The notes beneath the pieces are model-generated. The model was not told the origin of the DNA, ran no database searches, and saw only the letters and a program-made list of their open reading frames with translations. Below are positions 9,150-17,075 of a stretch of 31,364 bases of DNA, piece by piece (position 1 is the first letter of the stretch; each line of letters opens with the position of its first letter). Origin of the DNA: Desulfobacterales bacterium (lineage in GTDB: Bacteria > Desulfobacterota > Desulfobacteria > Desulfobacterales > UBA2174_A); contig JALOPD010000063.1 in the NCBI GenBank assembly GCA_025454075.1, positions 1-31,364 on the forward strand. Direction: 5' to 3'. A program made the position numbers and the translations under genes.

Positions 9150-9278
9150 GATACCCTCCTGAGAAAAGTCCGTGATGAGGTGGTAAAAAAGTTAACGCAA
9201 CCTAACGCTTGAACAAGGATGGATTCTGCAACCGCACAGAATTACACAAAATGGTTTTTAACTGATACAAAATAGGTC

Positions 9279-9308
9279 CTTATATCAACGGCAGCAAATC
9301 CATGTCAA
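9279..9308 (-). promoter_or_regulatory. Sigma-70 type promoter for the YeiH operon
   Basis: TTGACA at 9308-9303, an 18-base spacer and TATAAG at 9284-9279 on the minus strand, giving a predicted start near 9272 and an about 120-base 5' leader before ATG 9149. It lies in the gap after the sensor kinase stop (9352), so the exporter can be transcribed separately from the two-component genes. Confidence 0.65.
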
Positions 9309-9351
9309 GCAGTATGGTGCTACAATGTGTTGACCGTGCTTGAGGCTGACC

Positions 9352-10761
9352 TCAGACGGGAGCGGCCGGTAGATTCACCGTGAAGGCGCTTCCGGCAGAC
9401 GAGCTCTCCACAGCAATGTCGCCGCCGTGGGCCCGGGCAACCGCCCGCGCGAAACTCAACCCCAGTCCGGCGCCGGGGTAGGCGCGGCTGGGGTCGCCGC
9501 GGTAGAAGCGCTCGAAAATGTGAGGCAGGTCTTTTTCTGAAATGCCCGCCCCCGAGTCCTGCACGGCTAAAGAAAGAGACCGATCCGGGTTGAGCCGGAG
9601 CGATACCTTCACCCGGCCGCCTTCAGGGGTGTATTTGATGGCGTTGTCCAAAAGGTTGGCCAGCAGGCGCTGGATGAGGCGGATATCCCCTCTCATTTCA
9701 AAATGTTCCGGCGCATCCCAAGTGAGGGCGATTTGCTTTTCCTCCGCCAGGGGTTGAAAAAGCCCGCAGGCGTCACGAACCACCGCGGCGATGTCGATCT
9801 CCTTCAATTCCGGTTGCGCCACCCCGGCATCGGTGCGGGAAATAAAGAGCATGGTGTTGATCATCTCCAGCAGCCGGTCGCACTCCTCGACGGCCGACGA
9901 CGCCATCGTCTCCAAATCCGCCTTCGAACCGCCGCCCAAGAGCGCGATCTCGGCCTGACCGCGGATGCGGGTGATCGGGCTTTTGAGGTCATGGGCGATG
10001 TTGTCGGTCATCTCCTTGATTCCGTTCACCAGCCCCTGGATGCGGTCGAGCATCCGGTTGAAAGTGACGGCCAGCTGGTCGATCTCATCGCCCCCCTTTC
10101 CCAGCGGCACGCGCTCGGCCAGGCGGCCGTCGGCGATCCTGCGCGCCGTGCGGGTCACATTTTCAACCCCCGCAAGGGCCCGGCGCGCCATGAACCAACC
10201 GATGCCCGCCGCTATGGCGAAAAGGGCGGCCATGGTGACGACGAAGATGCGTTGAAAGGCTTCGATGAAACGGGTCAGGTCGTCCATCGACTGCCCGAGA
10301 TGGATGATCAGCCCCGGCCCCAGCAAAGCATAGACCACCCGGATCTCATGGCGGTGGTCGGGGGAGCTGACAGTGGCGAAAAGGGGCTCGTTCTGCTCGA
10401 GCATGCGGACGATGGCGTCTCTTGAAACCGGGATATTGTTGAAATACGACATGTTGGAAGACGAAAACAGCCGGCCGTCGGGATAAAGCAGTTGAATGAA
10501 GATCTTCTTTTCGCCCGCGGCCTGGGATTCCAGCAGGGCACGGCGTTTGACGGACTCGACCCCCTGGAGCGTCATGATCGAGGCGAAGCTGTGCACTTCG
10601 GACAGGAGGTCCTGGTCGGTGCGGTTCCGCAGGCTGAGGGTGATGAAATAGTAAAAAAAGGCAAAGGCCAACGCCGCCGAAAGGATGAAAACGCCCGCGT
10701 ACCAGAGGGTCAGTCGAAAGGCCAGCGTGCGCGGAATGCTAGGCAGTCTTTTTGAGGACAT
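9352..10761 (-). CDS. Sensor histidine kinase
   Basis: Protein of 469 residues. Two membrane helices (about 17-42 and 172-195) flank an about 130-residue periplasmic sensor region. HAMP follows at about 190-245, then HisKA with DNIAHDLKSPITRIRGQ (phospho-acceptor His257), and an HATPase_c domain with N box LLDNAIKYTPEGG (Asn373), G1 box DSGAGIS, F box IFERFYRGD and G2 box GAGLGLSFARAVARAHGG. This resembles CusS/heavy-metal type kinases. It overlaps the response regulator gene by 23 bases, so the two form a pair. The signal is unknown; the next operon downstream is the YeiH exporter, a possible target, but nothing in the sequence proves it. Confidence 0.93.
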   Translation of the reverse strand: MSSKRLPSIPRTLAFRLTLWYAGVFILSAALAFAFFYYFITLSLRNRTDQDLLSEVHSFASIMTLQGVESVKRRALLESQAAGEKKIFIQLLYPDGRLFSSSNMSYFNNIPVSRDAIVRMLEQNEPLFATVSSPDHRHEIRVVYALLGPGLIIHLGQSMDDLTRFIEAFQRIFVVTMAALFAIAAGIGWFMARRALAGVENVTRTARRIADGRLAERVPLGKGGDEIDQLAVTFNRMLDRIQGLVNGIKEMTDNIAHDLKSPITRIRGQAEIALLGGGSKADLETMASSAVEECDRLLEMINTMLFISRTDAGVAQPELKEIDIAAVVRDACGLFQPLAEEKQIALTWDAPEHFEMRGDIRLIQRLLANLLDNAIKYTPEGGRVKVSLRLNPDRSLSLAVQDSGAGISEKDLPHIFERFYRGDPSRAYPGAGLGLSFARAVARAHGGDIAVESSSAGSAFTVNLPAAPV

Positions 10762-11416
10762 AGCCCACCCCGCGCACCGTGTGGATCAGTTTGACCGGAA
10801 AATCCTTGTCGATTTTCTCGCGCAGCTTGTAGATCCGGGACTCGACCACGTTGGTCTGGGGGTCGAAGTTGTAGTCCCACACGTTTTCCATGATCATGGT
10901 CTTGGATACCACGCGGCCGGCATTGCGCAGCAGGTATTCGAGCAGCGAAAACTCGAGCGGCTGCAGCTCGATCCGCGTCTCGCCACGGAAAACCTCGCGC
11001 GTGACCAGGTTCAGGGAGAGATCTTCGAAGGCGAGGCGGGTGGGCTCGGCCGCATCGGTGCTGCGGCGGATCAGGGCCTGCACCCGCGCCAGAAGCTCGG
11101 AAAAGGCAAAGGGCTTGGTCAGGTAGTCGTCCGCGCCGGTCTGAAGCCCCTTTACCCGGTCCTCCACCGCGCCCCTGGCGCTCAGCACGATGACCGGGGT
11201 CTTCACCTTCTCGCGGCGCATCGTTTTGATCAGATCGAGCCCGTTCAGCTTGGGCAGCATGACGTCGACGACGGCGGCGGCGTAGGGCTCCGTCAAGGCG
11301 AGGTCCAGGCCCAGCTCGCCGTCGGCGGCGTGGTCCACGGCGAAACCCTCGGCTTTCAGCCCTTTGAGGATGAACGAGGCGATCTTGGGGTCGTCTTCGA
11401 CGAGGAGAATTCTCAT
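10739..11416 (-). CDS. OmpR-family response regulator
   Basis: Protein of 225 residues. The receiver domain begins MRILLVEDDPKIASFILKGL with acidic Asp8/Asp9, phospho-acceptor Asp51 in VVDVMLPKLNG, Ser79 and Lys101 (YLTKPFAF). The C-terminal winged helix (about 127-222) ends IHTVRGVGYVLKKTA, the typical OmpR/PhoB hallmark. Partner of the overlapping kinase at 9352-10761. It starts ATG 11416, preceded by CCTTGACCCC-like sequence rather than a strong ribosome site. It ends in TAG. It is downstream of prmA, with a short repeat-containing gap between them. Confidence 0.95.
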   Translation of the reverse strand: MRILLVEDDPKIASFILKGLKAEGFAVDHAADGELGLDLALTEPYAAAVVDVMLPKLNGLDLIKTMRREKVKTPVIVLSARGAVEDRVKGLQTGADDYLTKPFAFSELLARVQALIRRSTDAAEPTRLAFEDLSLNLVTREVFRGETRIELQPLEFSLLEYLLRNAGRVVSKTMIMENVWDYNFDPQTNVVESRIYKLREKIDKDFPVKLIHTVRGVGYVLKKTA

Positions 11417-11428
11417 GGGGTCAAGGAG

Positions 11429-11507
11429 GGTTCACGGTTCAGCGGTTCAACCGCGTGGTTTTCATTGTTTCCCGACCGTGAACCAATCATTTGTGAACCT
11501 ATCATTT
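11429..11507. repeat. GGTTCAC-word tandem and inverted repeats between prmA and the response regulator
   Basis: GGTTCACGGT (11429-11438) is a perfect inverted copy of ACCGTGAACC (11475-11484). The left side repeats the word as GGTTCAC, GGTTCAG and CGGTTCAA. On the right, GTGAACCAATCATTT (11478-11492) is followed directly by GTGAACCTATCATTT (11493-11507), one mismatch in 15. The second unit covers the prmA stop codon (11502-11504). Confidence 0.75.
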
Positions 11508-12425
11508 ATAATACCGCCCGGCAATGGCCACCCAGCCCTCTTTCAGAAGGGTCTCGAGAATCTCGAAGCTCGCTGCCTTCATTTTCCCGGCCACCTGGAT
11601 CTGGTTTTCGGCAATGATTCCTGAGCAGATGAAAATACCGCCATTTTTGAGCACCCTGGGGATGTCGTCGAGCAGCTCCAGGATGATATGGGTCAGGATG
11701 TTGGCCGCCACCATGTCGAAGGGGCCCTTGAAAGGCGTTGCCAGCAGCCCCTGGGCCAGATGGGAACTGCCGTCTTCGATCCCGTTGCGCCGCAGGTTTT
11801 CGGCGGCAATGCGCACGGCCAGCTCATCCCGGTCGGACCCCGCCAGCATTCCCGCACCCAGTTTGCCTGCGGCCGCCAAAAGGATGCCGGAACCGGTGCC
11901 GACGTCCAGGAAGGCAGCGCCCTTCCGCAGGTGCGCCTCGATCAGCTGAACGCAAAGGGCGGTGGTCGGGTGCGTGCCGGTGCCGAAGGCCATACCGGGG
12001 TCCAGTTCGATGACGATCTCGTCACGGGTCGCATTGTAATCCCGCCAGGAGGGTTTGACCACGACCCGCCGTCCGATCTTGTGCGGCCAGAAAAACGCCT
12101 TCCACGCCTCGGCCCAGTTCTCCTCGTCCAGTTCGCGGTAGCTGATGCGGTAAACCAATCCGAGGCGATTTCCCATCCCGGCGATCTGCTTTTCCAAGTC
12201 CGCACAGCGTAGATCGAGCCGCTCGTCCTTGGCGAGGTAGCCGAGGACGGCATGCCGGACCGGCCGTGCCACCGCATCCTCGGCCCACTCCTCGCCCGCC
12301 TCCAGACCCGGGTCCTCGATCACCACCCCCTGCAGGTCGAAGTCGAAGAACACCCCGGCGATGAGATCTCCCGCCGTCTCGGGATCGGGGTGGTCGTAGG
12401 TGACTCTGGTCTCGATATAGTTCAT
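11502..12425 (-). CDS. prmA: Ribosomal protein L11 methyltransferase
   Basis: Protein of 307 residues, a SAM-dependent methyltransferase that modifies L11. The N-terminal substrate-recognition domain (MNYIETRVTYDHPDPETAGD, then ENWAEAWKAFFWPHKIGRR) is followed by DPGMAFGTGTHPTTALCVQL, the PrmA hallmark, motif I FLDVGTGSGILLAAAGKLGA, and motif IV VAANILTHIILELLDDI. ATG 12425 is chosen because the protein then begins like the family; the 14 upstream codons derive from the tandem repeat array. The ribosome site is poor. It lies between a radical SAM gene and a two-component pair, all on the minus strand. Confidence 0.93.
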   Translation of the reverse strand: MNYIETRVTYDHPDPETAGDLIAGVFFDFDLQGVVIEDPGLEAGEEWAEDAVARPVRHAVLGYLAKDERLDLRCADLEKQIAGMGNRLGLVYRISYRELDEENWAEAWKAFFWPHKIGRRVVVKPSWRDYNATRDEIVIELDPGMAFGTGTHPTTALCVQLIEAHLRKGAAFLDVGTGSGILLAAAGKLGAGMLAGSDRDELAVRIAAENLRRNGIEDGSSHLAQGLLATPFKGPFDMVAANILTHIILELLDDIPRVLKNGGIFICSGIIAENQIQVAGKMKAASFEILETLLKEGWVAIAGRYYK

Positions 12426-12430
12426 AAATT

Positions 12431-12550
12431 TGGTGTTTGGTGTTTCAGGTATTTGGGTGTTTGGCAAGCAGAGAAAAAGTTTTTGGCTAATAAGATCCTA
12501 ATCCGCTGCTTTTCCCAGACACCCCCATACCCAGACACCTAAATACCTGC
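12431..12550. repeat. Inverted period-8 tandem arrays between the radical SAM gene and prmA
   Basis: The right array has ACACCCCC (12519-12526), ATACCCAG, ACACCTAA and ATACCTGC (to 12550). The left array is the reverse complement, reading on the minus strand ACACCCAA, ATACCTGA and then further ACACCAA units. AGGTATTTGGGTGTTTGG (12447-12464) pairs with CCAGACACCTAAATACCT (12531-12548) in 16 Watson-Crick plus 2 G-T positions. The word is the same as in the argG-carA gap. The array contains the radical SAM stop (12539-12541) and reaches almost to the prmA ATG. Confidence 0.8.
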
Positions 12551-13864
12551 TTCCCGAAACTTTTCCTTGGGCGGGTTGAAATAGCCGAACTTGAGGTTCG
12601 GGCAGTTGCTGCGGATCCCCTGGATCATGTTTTCCATGCCGATCGGCTCGCCCAGGGGCGCGGCGGCGTCCATGGCCTTCCAGTAGCGAATGGGGTCGTA
12701 GTTGAGGTTTCGCCACTGGATCATGTGGATGGGGTGCTCGTCCAGGAAGGCAAGAAAGGCCTCGGCCTCCTCCGGCGTGTCGGTGAAGCCGGGCGAGTTC
12801 AGGTAATTGACGGAGACGAACTTGCCCTTTTCGAGCGCCGTGTCGATGCTGCACAGCACATCCGCGAACCCGTAGCCCCTGGGCCGGAAATAGGCCTCGT
12901 AGCATTCCCGGCGCACGCTGTTCATGCTGACGCGGATGCTGTCGAGGCCTGCGTCGCACAGCCGGCCGACGACATCCGGCCGGCTGGCGTTGGTGTTGAG
13001 GTTGATGGTGCCGCGGCCGGTGTGCAAGCGGATCATCCGGATGGCCGGCTCGATCTCCTTCGCTGCCGACAACGGCTCGCCCTCGCAGCCCTGGCCGAAG
13101 CTCACCACCGCCTTTTTCACCCGGTCGATATGAAACAAGGCCACCTCCGCGATCTCTGCGGAGGTGGGCGTGAAGGCGATGCGCTGCTGGGTGCAGCTGA
13201 AGCCGCTGTTCTTCTGCAGCGACAGGCAGCCGAGGCAGCGCGCGTTGCAGGTGACGGCGGTCGGCAGCGGCGCCTCGTAGCGGCCCAGGAAGAAGTTCTT
13301 GCCGGCCGGGCAGCCGTATTGCAGGGCGCAGGTCTCCAGGTGCAGCCGCAGCCGGTTTTCAGGCATGCGTTTGCGCAGGGCCCTGACGCCGGCCCGCACC
13401 TCGGCCGGCGGCATGCGGCGCAGATCCTGCCGTGGCTCCCGGTCCACCACGACGGCGGCCGGTCGGAACTTCCCCCGCTGCCAGCCGACCGCCCCGTATG
13501 AAAACAGCGGCAAAAAGCGCGCCCGGCGTCTTTCGCGGTAGGCGCTGACACGCGTGATGACGTGCCCCGGCGAATTGAACGCCGCCACGGGGTAGATGGG
13601 CTCCCCGGCGGCATGCGGGTTTTCAGCCACTTCCTCCAACTCCCCGCTGGACCGGTTGAAAAGAACCGGAATTCGGTCCGGCAGGTACATCAGCTCTCCG
13701 CCGAAAGGCATGCCGATGGTCTGGTCCCTCGTCAGGGGGGCCAGATACTCCCCCGCCATCCCCACGGCGGCGTAGCCGGGCAGGTCGAAAATGCGGCCAT
13801 TCCCGTCGGCGACGACGGCGGTGAGAATGCTGTCGTTGTCGGCCCGTTCGTTTGTCATGCTCAC
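12539..13864 (-). CDS. Radical SAM protein
   Basis: Protein of 441 residues (GTG start at 13864, with AAGGTG about 10 bases before it; ATG at 13858 is the alternative). The core motif is TAVTCNARCLGCLSLQ with Cys206, Cys210 and Cys213 (CxxxCxxC), which bind a 4Fe-4S cluster and SAM. It is followed by FGQGCEGEPLSAAKEIEPAI, NLNTNASRPDVVGRLCDAGL and DSIRVSMNSVRRECYEAYF, normal radical SAM barrel segments. The first 180 residues form a separate domain with two further cysteines just before the core (Cys179, Cys185). Reaction unknown; it may act on a small molecule or a protein. It ends in TAG inside a tandem repeat array. Confidence 0.88.
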   Translation of the reverse strand: MSMTNERADNDSILTAVVADGNGRIFDLPGYAAVGMAGEYLAPLTRDQTIGMPFGGELMYLPDRIPVLFNRSSGELEEVAENPHAAGEPIYPVAAFNSPGHVITRVSAYRERRRARFLPLFSYGAVGWQRGKFRPAAVVVDREPRQDLRRMPPAEVRAGVRALRKRMPENRLRLHLETCALQYGCPAGKNFFLGRYEAPLPTAVTCNARCLGCLSLQKNSGFSCTQQRIAFTPTSAEIAEVALFHIDRVKKAVVSFGQGCEGEPLSAAKEIEPAIRMIRLHTGRGTINLNTNASRPDVVGRLCDAGLDSIRVSMNSVRRECYEAYFRPRGYGFADVLCSIDTALEKGKFVSVNYLNSPGFTDTPEEAEAFLAFLDEHPIHMIQWRNLNYDPIRYWKAMDAAAPLGEPIGMENMIQGIRSNCPNLKFGYFNPPKEKFREAGI

Positions 13865-13939
13865 GTTTACGGCACCTTACATGATTTCGCAGATCCCCAT
13901 CCGGCATCAGGGATTAAATTGAGCCATGGTCGTTCACTT

Positions 13940-13970
13940 GGCCGACCGGCCGACCGGAGACCGGCTGACC
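13940..13970. repeat. GGCCGACC tandem array touching a stop codon
   Basis: GGCCGACC (13940-13947), GGCCGACC (13948-13955), GGAGACC (13956-13962) and GGCTGACC (13963-13970) run head to tail and end at the base before the stop codon (13971-13973) of the PEP/pyruvate-binding gene. Same geometry as the arrays after argG and the radical SAM gene, different word. Confidence 0.75.
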
Positions 13971-16874
13971 CTATCTCACAAACATCACACATCTTGAGCT
14001 GCGGCCGTCCGCCTTGATCACAAACGGCCGCGGCAGCCGGACGTGGGCTACGAATTGGGTTTCGGCCGCCCTCGGCTGGGAGGCGAGCCAGGCCCAGTCC
14101 AGCCGGTCGCCTCTTTCAGGGTTCACCGTGCAGTAGGTGATGTCGAGCGTGGTGATGTTGTGGAAAAAGTGGGAGCCCTGGGAAGGGTCGGCCCTGAGCT
14201 CGGGGGCCGTGGTCTCGATCATGGCCCCCACCCCGCAGATTTCCGCCCAGCTCACGGGGATGCCCAGCCAGCGGTCGGCCGAGCCCCAGCGCCCCGGACC
14301 GGCCAGAAGGTACTTGCGGCCGTCCCGCGCCAGGCCGGCGTTGAGCCGCCCGATCTCCCGGGCGATCTCGACCGTTCGGGCCGGGTCGAAGACATCGGGC
14401 TTGACATGGATGATGTCGGCGATGTCGGTTTTCTCCCCGTTGCCGAGAGCTTGGGAGGAGATGCAAAACGCCCGGGCGGCTTCGTCCTCCTGAATGTCGA
14501 CCTGGACGTGCTCGGCCCGCGCCGTCATCGGACGCAGCTGAAGAAATGCGAACCCCGGGCGCTCGCCTGCGCCCCGGTGCAGGTCCACCGCGAACTCCAA
14601 CTCGACGGGGCACCCCATTCCGTCCTGGCCCAGGGCGAGCACTTCGGTCAGCAACGGCGCCAGCGGGAACAGGTCGTACTTCAACACCTGGCTGAAGGTC
14701 AGCACCGGGTACCCCGCCGGGTCGTAGCTCTCCCGGATGCGCCCTTCGTTCGGGAGGAAATACCCGGAAAGCGCCCGCACGGCTTCTTCGGTGGAGGCGT
14801 CGGCCACCTCGCGTTTTTCCAGATTGGCGTCCTCCTTGACCCCCTGGACGCTGGGTGGGCTTTGCAGCTTGAGGCTGTAGAAAAAACGCTGGGAGTTGTC
14901 CAGGATGTCCTTCAGCGTAGAGCGCTGAGGAAGCTGTTGGGGGTGGCGCGGGGAAAAGCGCAGGGCCTTTTCGCCTTCCATCACCGTTTTGCCCAGCCCC
15001 AGCGCAATGGTGGCGATGCCCTCGTCGGGCTTCATCGGGCCGAAGGGATAGTAGTTGTAGGACTGCGCGACACCTGAAATCGCCGGGTAGAAATACCGGC
15101 TGCTGGGTCGGCCCACGAGCTTCTGGATAATCACCGCCATCTTCTCCTCCTCGCTACGGTGGCCGACCCGCCGCGAAAAGGCCTTGGGGCTTTGAAAGTA
15201 GGTGGAGGCATAAATGAGCTTGATAGCCTCGATCAGCTGCCGGAGCCGCACATCGAGGCTTCCGTGGTCGTTGGCCAGCATGCAGGTGCGGTAAAGGCCC
15301 GCATAGGCCCGCACCTTGGCGTCCTCGAGCAGGCTCGAAGAGCGCACGGCCAGGGGGTAGGTAACCCGGGCCAGATAAGCCCGCAAATCGTCGGCGACCT
15401 GCGGGGGGAACGCCGCTTTGCGAAACGCCTCGGCCACTTCCTCGTCCGGCGCGTCCTGGGTGGCAAAGCGCTTCAGGTCGTTTTCCCCGACAAAGGCATC
15501 GAAGGCGTCGGTGGTCACCACCAGGGTCTGGGGGATGAAGAGCCGGACGGACTCGAACTTGCGGTGGATCTCTCCGATCCGCTGCAGCAGGTTTCCCATG
15601 AAGGCCAGCCCCCGGGCTTTGCCGCCCAGGCTGCCCTTGCCGATCTTGAAGAACTCCGTGTCGAGGTCGAAGGCGCCGGCCTCGAAGTTCGCCACGACGC
15701 CCTTCTGGCGGCGGCTGCGGCGCGAGCCGATCAGTGAAATCAGGTACTGCCGGTGGCTTTCCGCCGTGTGAAAATCGGCATTGCGGATGGGGCGCAGCTT
15801 GCTGGCCAGCTCCGGGACCTCGGCCATCAGCTTTTCCAGCGCACGCAGGTTGGCGGCCCGGGCGACCTCCCCGCCGTTCGGTCGACGGAAGACGAAATCG
15901 CCGAACCCCAGCTCTTCCATGAAAAAACCGTGCACCTCCTCGTGCAGCGTCGGCGAAAGCTTGTGAGCGAAGCGGGCCGGGATGGCGGAGGCCCGCGCCG
16001 CGTTGGAAGGGTCGGAGCTGATGAGCAGCAGGGGGATGTCGAACCGCTCGCGTTTGACCCGCTTGAGATACTCCACGCCGGCGTCGTCGTCGAGCCGACC
16101 GTCGCGCGGGTAGCGCACGTCGGAAATGACGCCCAGGATGTAGGGCTCGTAGGCCTTGAAAAGGTGCACCGCTTCCTCGAAATTCTCGGCCACCAGGATC
16201 TTCGGCCGGGCCCGCATGGTGAGCAGGCGGTGCTCCTCGTTCAACCCCTCTTCCAGCAGGGCCTGGGTTTGAGTGACCACTTCCTTGTAGAGCAGCGGCA
16301 GCAGCGAGGAGAGATAGACCGGGGAGTCCTCCACCAGAAGGATGACGCGGATGCCCGCCGAGGCGGTATCGTGCCCGACGTTCAGGCGGTCCTCGGCGCT
16401 CTTGATCAGGGCCACGAGGAGATCGGTGTTGCCGGACCAGACGAAGGTGCGGTCCACGCCCGGCGGCCGCGGGAACTCCGCCCCCGCCGCCTCCGTCGAC
16501 GCTGCGAGGGCCTGGTGGCTCAAATGGACCACGGGCAGCTCCGGGTCGTGCTTCTTGATTTCGAGGCCGAGGCCGTGAGCGCCCGCATCCGAGGGGTTCA
16601 GCATGGTGAGCACCAGCTCGAATTTGCGGCCGGCGAGCGCCGCCAGGGCGGCCTCGGCCGTGGGCACCCATGTGATGCGCGGCGGGTTGCTCAGGTTGAG
16701 GCCCCGGTATTCGTGGATGATGCGCTCCGACAGGCGGCAGTCCTCCTCCATGATCCAGGCATCATACGGCGTCGACACCAGCAGCACGTCGCGCACCTTG
16801 CGCGCCATGAGCTCATGGAAAATCTTGAACTTCGGGTCGAAATCCTGGGCGAAGCTGTCGATGGGCAGGGTCAT
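13971..16874 (-). CDS. Receiver-like domains fused to a PEP/pyruvate-binding (PPDK N-terminal) domain
   Basis: Protein of 967 residues. Residues 27-165 look like a degenerate receiver domain in which the expected phospho-Asp position is replaced (VLTMLNPSDAG). A second receiver follows at about 176-310, with VEDSP (Asp183), acceptor-like Asp252 in GVISDVRYPRDG and Lys305. From about 430 to 720 is a PPDK/PEP-synthase ATP-grasp domain with GKGSLGGKARGLAFMGNLLQ and LAVRSSSLLEDAKVRAYAGL. I see no phospho-His swivelling domain and no PEP barrel, so it cannot be a complete PEP synthase; a regulatory or phosphoryl-transfer role is inferred. ATG 16874 has AAAGGA upstream. It ends in TAG directly at a GGCCGACC array. 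Confidence 0.85.
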   Translation of the reverse strand: MTLPIDSFAQDFDPKFKIFHELMARKVRDVLLVSTPYDAWIMEEDCRLSERIIHEYRGLNLSNPPRITWVPTAEAALAALAGRKFELVLTMLNPSDAGAHGLGLEIKKHDPELPVVHLSHQALAASTEAAGAEFPRPPGVDRTFVWSGNTDLLVALIKSAEDRLNVGHDTASAGIRVILLVEDSPVYLSSLLPLLYKEVVTQTQALLEEGLNEEHRLLTMRARPKILVAENFEEAVHLFKAYEPYILGVISDVRYPRDGRLDDDAGVEYLKRVKRERFDIPLLLISSDPSNAARASAIPARFAHKLSPTLHEEVHGFFMEELGFGDFVFRRPNGGEVARAANLRALEKLMAEVPELASKLRPIRNADFHTAESHRQYLISLIGSRRSRRQKGVVANFEAGAFDLDTEFFKIGKGSLGGKARGLAFMGNLLQRIGEIHRKFESVRLFIPQTLVVTTDAFDAFVGENDLKRFATQDAPDEEVAEAFRKAAFPPQVADDLRAYLARVTYPLAVRSSSLLEDAKVRAYAGLYRTCMLANDHGSLDVRLRQLIEAIKLIYASTYFQSPKAFSRRVGHRSEEEKMAVIIQKLVGRPSSRYFYPAISGVAQSYNYYPFGPMKPDEGIATIALGLGKTVMEGEKALRFSPRHPQQLPQRSTLKDILDNSQRFFYSLKLQSPPSVQGVKEDANLEKREVADASTEEAVRALSGYFLPNEGRIRESYDPAGYPVLTFSQVLKYDLFPLAPLLTEVLALGQDGMGCPVELEFAVDLHRGAGERPGFAFLQLRPMTARAEHVQVDIQEDEAARAFCISSQALGNGEKTDIADIIHVKPDVFDPARTVEIAREIGRLNAGLARDGRKYLLAGPGRWGSADRWLGIPVSWAEICGVGAMIETTAPELRADPSQGSHFFHNITTLDITYCTVNPERGDRLDWAWLASQPRAAETQFVAHVRLPRPFVIKADGRSSRCVMFVR

Positions 16875-16940
16875 GCCGGCGGTCCTTTGTGGGGGTGGCT
16901 GCAAATTTGTAAATGGTCCCGCCGCCGTTGTCAAATGCAC

Positions 16941-17015
16941 AGGTATTTGGACTCTTCGGGTGTTTCGTTTTCAGTCAAGGCGGTGGCGTTACTCGTTGCT
17001 CGTTGCGCGTTACTT
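16941..17015. repeat. Two repeat words in the divergent gap before the CoA-transferase genes
   Basis: 16941-16967 carries a degenerate copy of the AYACCYAA word (on the minus strand ACACCCGA and ATACCTGT). A separate period-7 run follows: GTTACTC (16988-16994), GTTGCTC, GTTGCGC and GTTACTT (to 17015). The second run overlaps a possible -35 box for the plus-strand gene. Confidence 0.65.
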
Positions 17016-17024
17016 TGATATTAG
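16996..17024 (+). promoter_or_regulatory. Possible promoter for the CoA-transferase genes
   Basis: TTGCTC (16996-17001), a 17-base spacer and TATTAG (17019-17024), each four of six to consensus, about 50 bases before ATG 17076. The -35 box lies inside the heptamer run. Confidence 0.4.
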
Positions 17025-17075
17025 AACCCAGCTCCGGATGGGTTGATTCAATCACAAACGAGAAAGAGAGCATCC

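Noticed and set aside
12426..12467. Upstream start of prmA adding 14 residues
   Set aside because: The extra residues are encoded by the tandem repeat array; the family start is at 12425.
12431..12550. CRISPR array
   Set aside because: Units are 7-9 bases, directly adjacent and degenerate, with no unique spacers and no cas genes.
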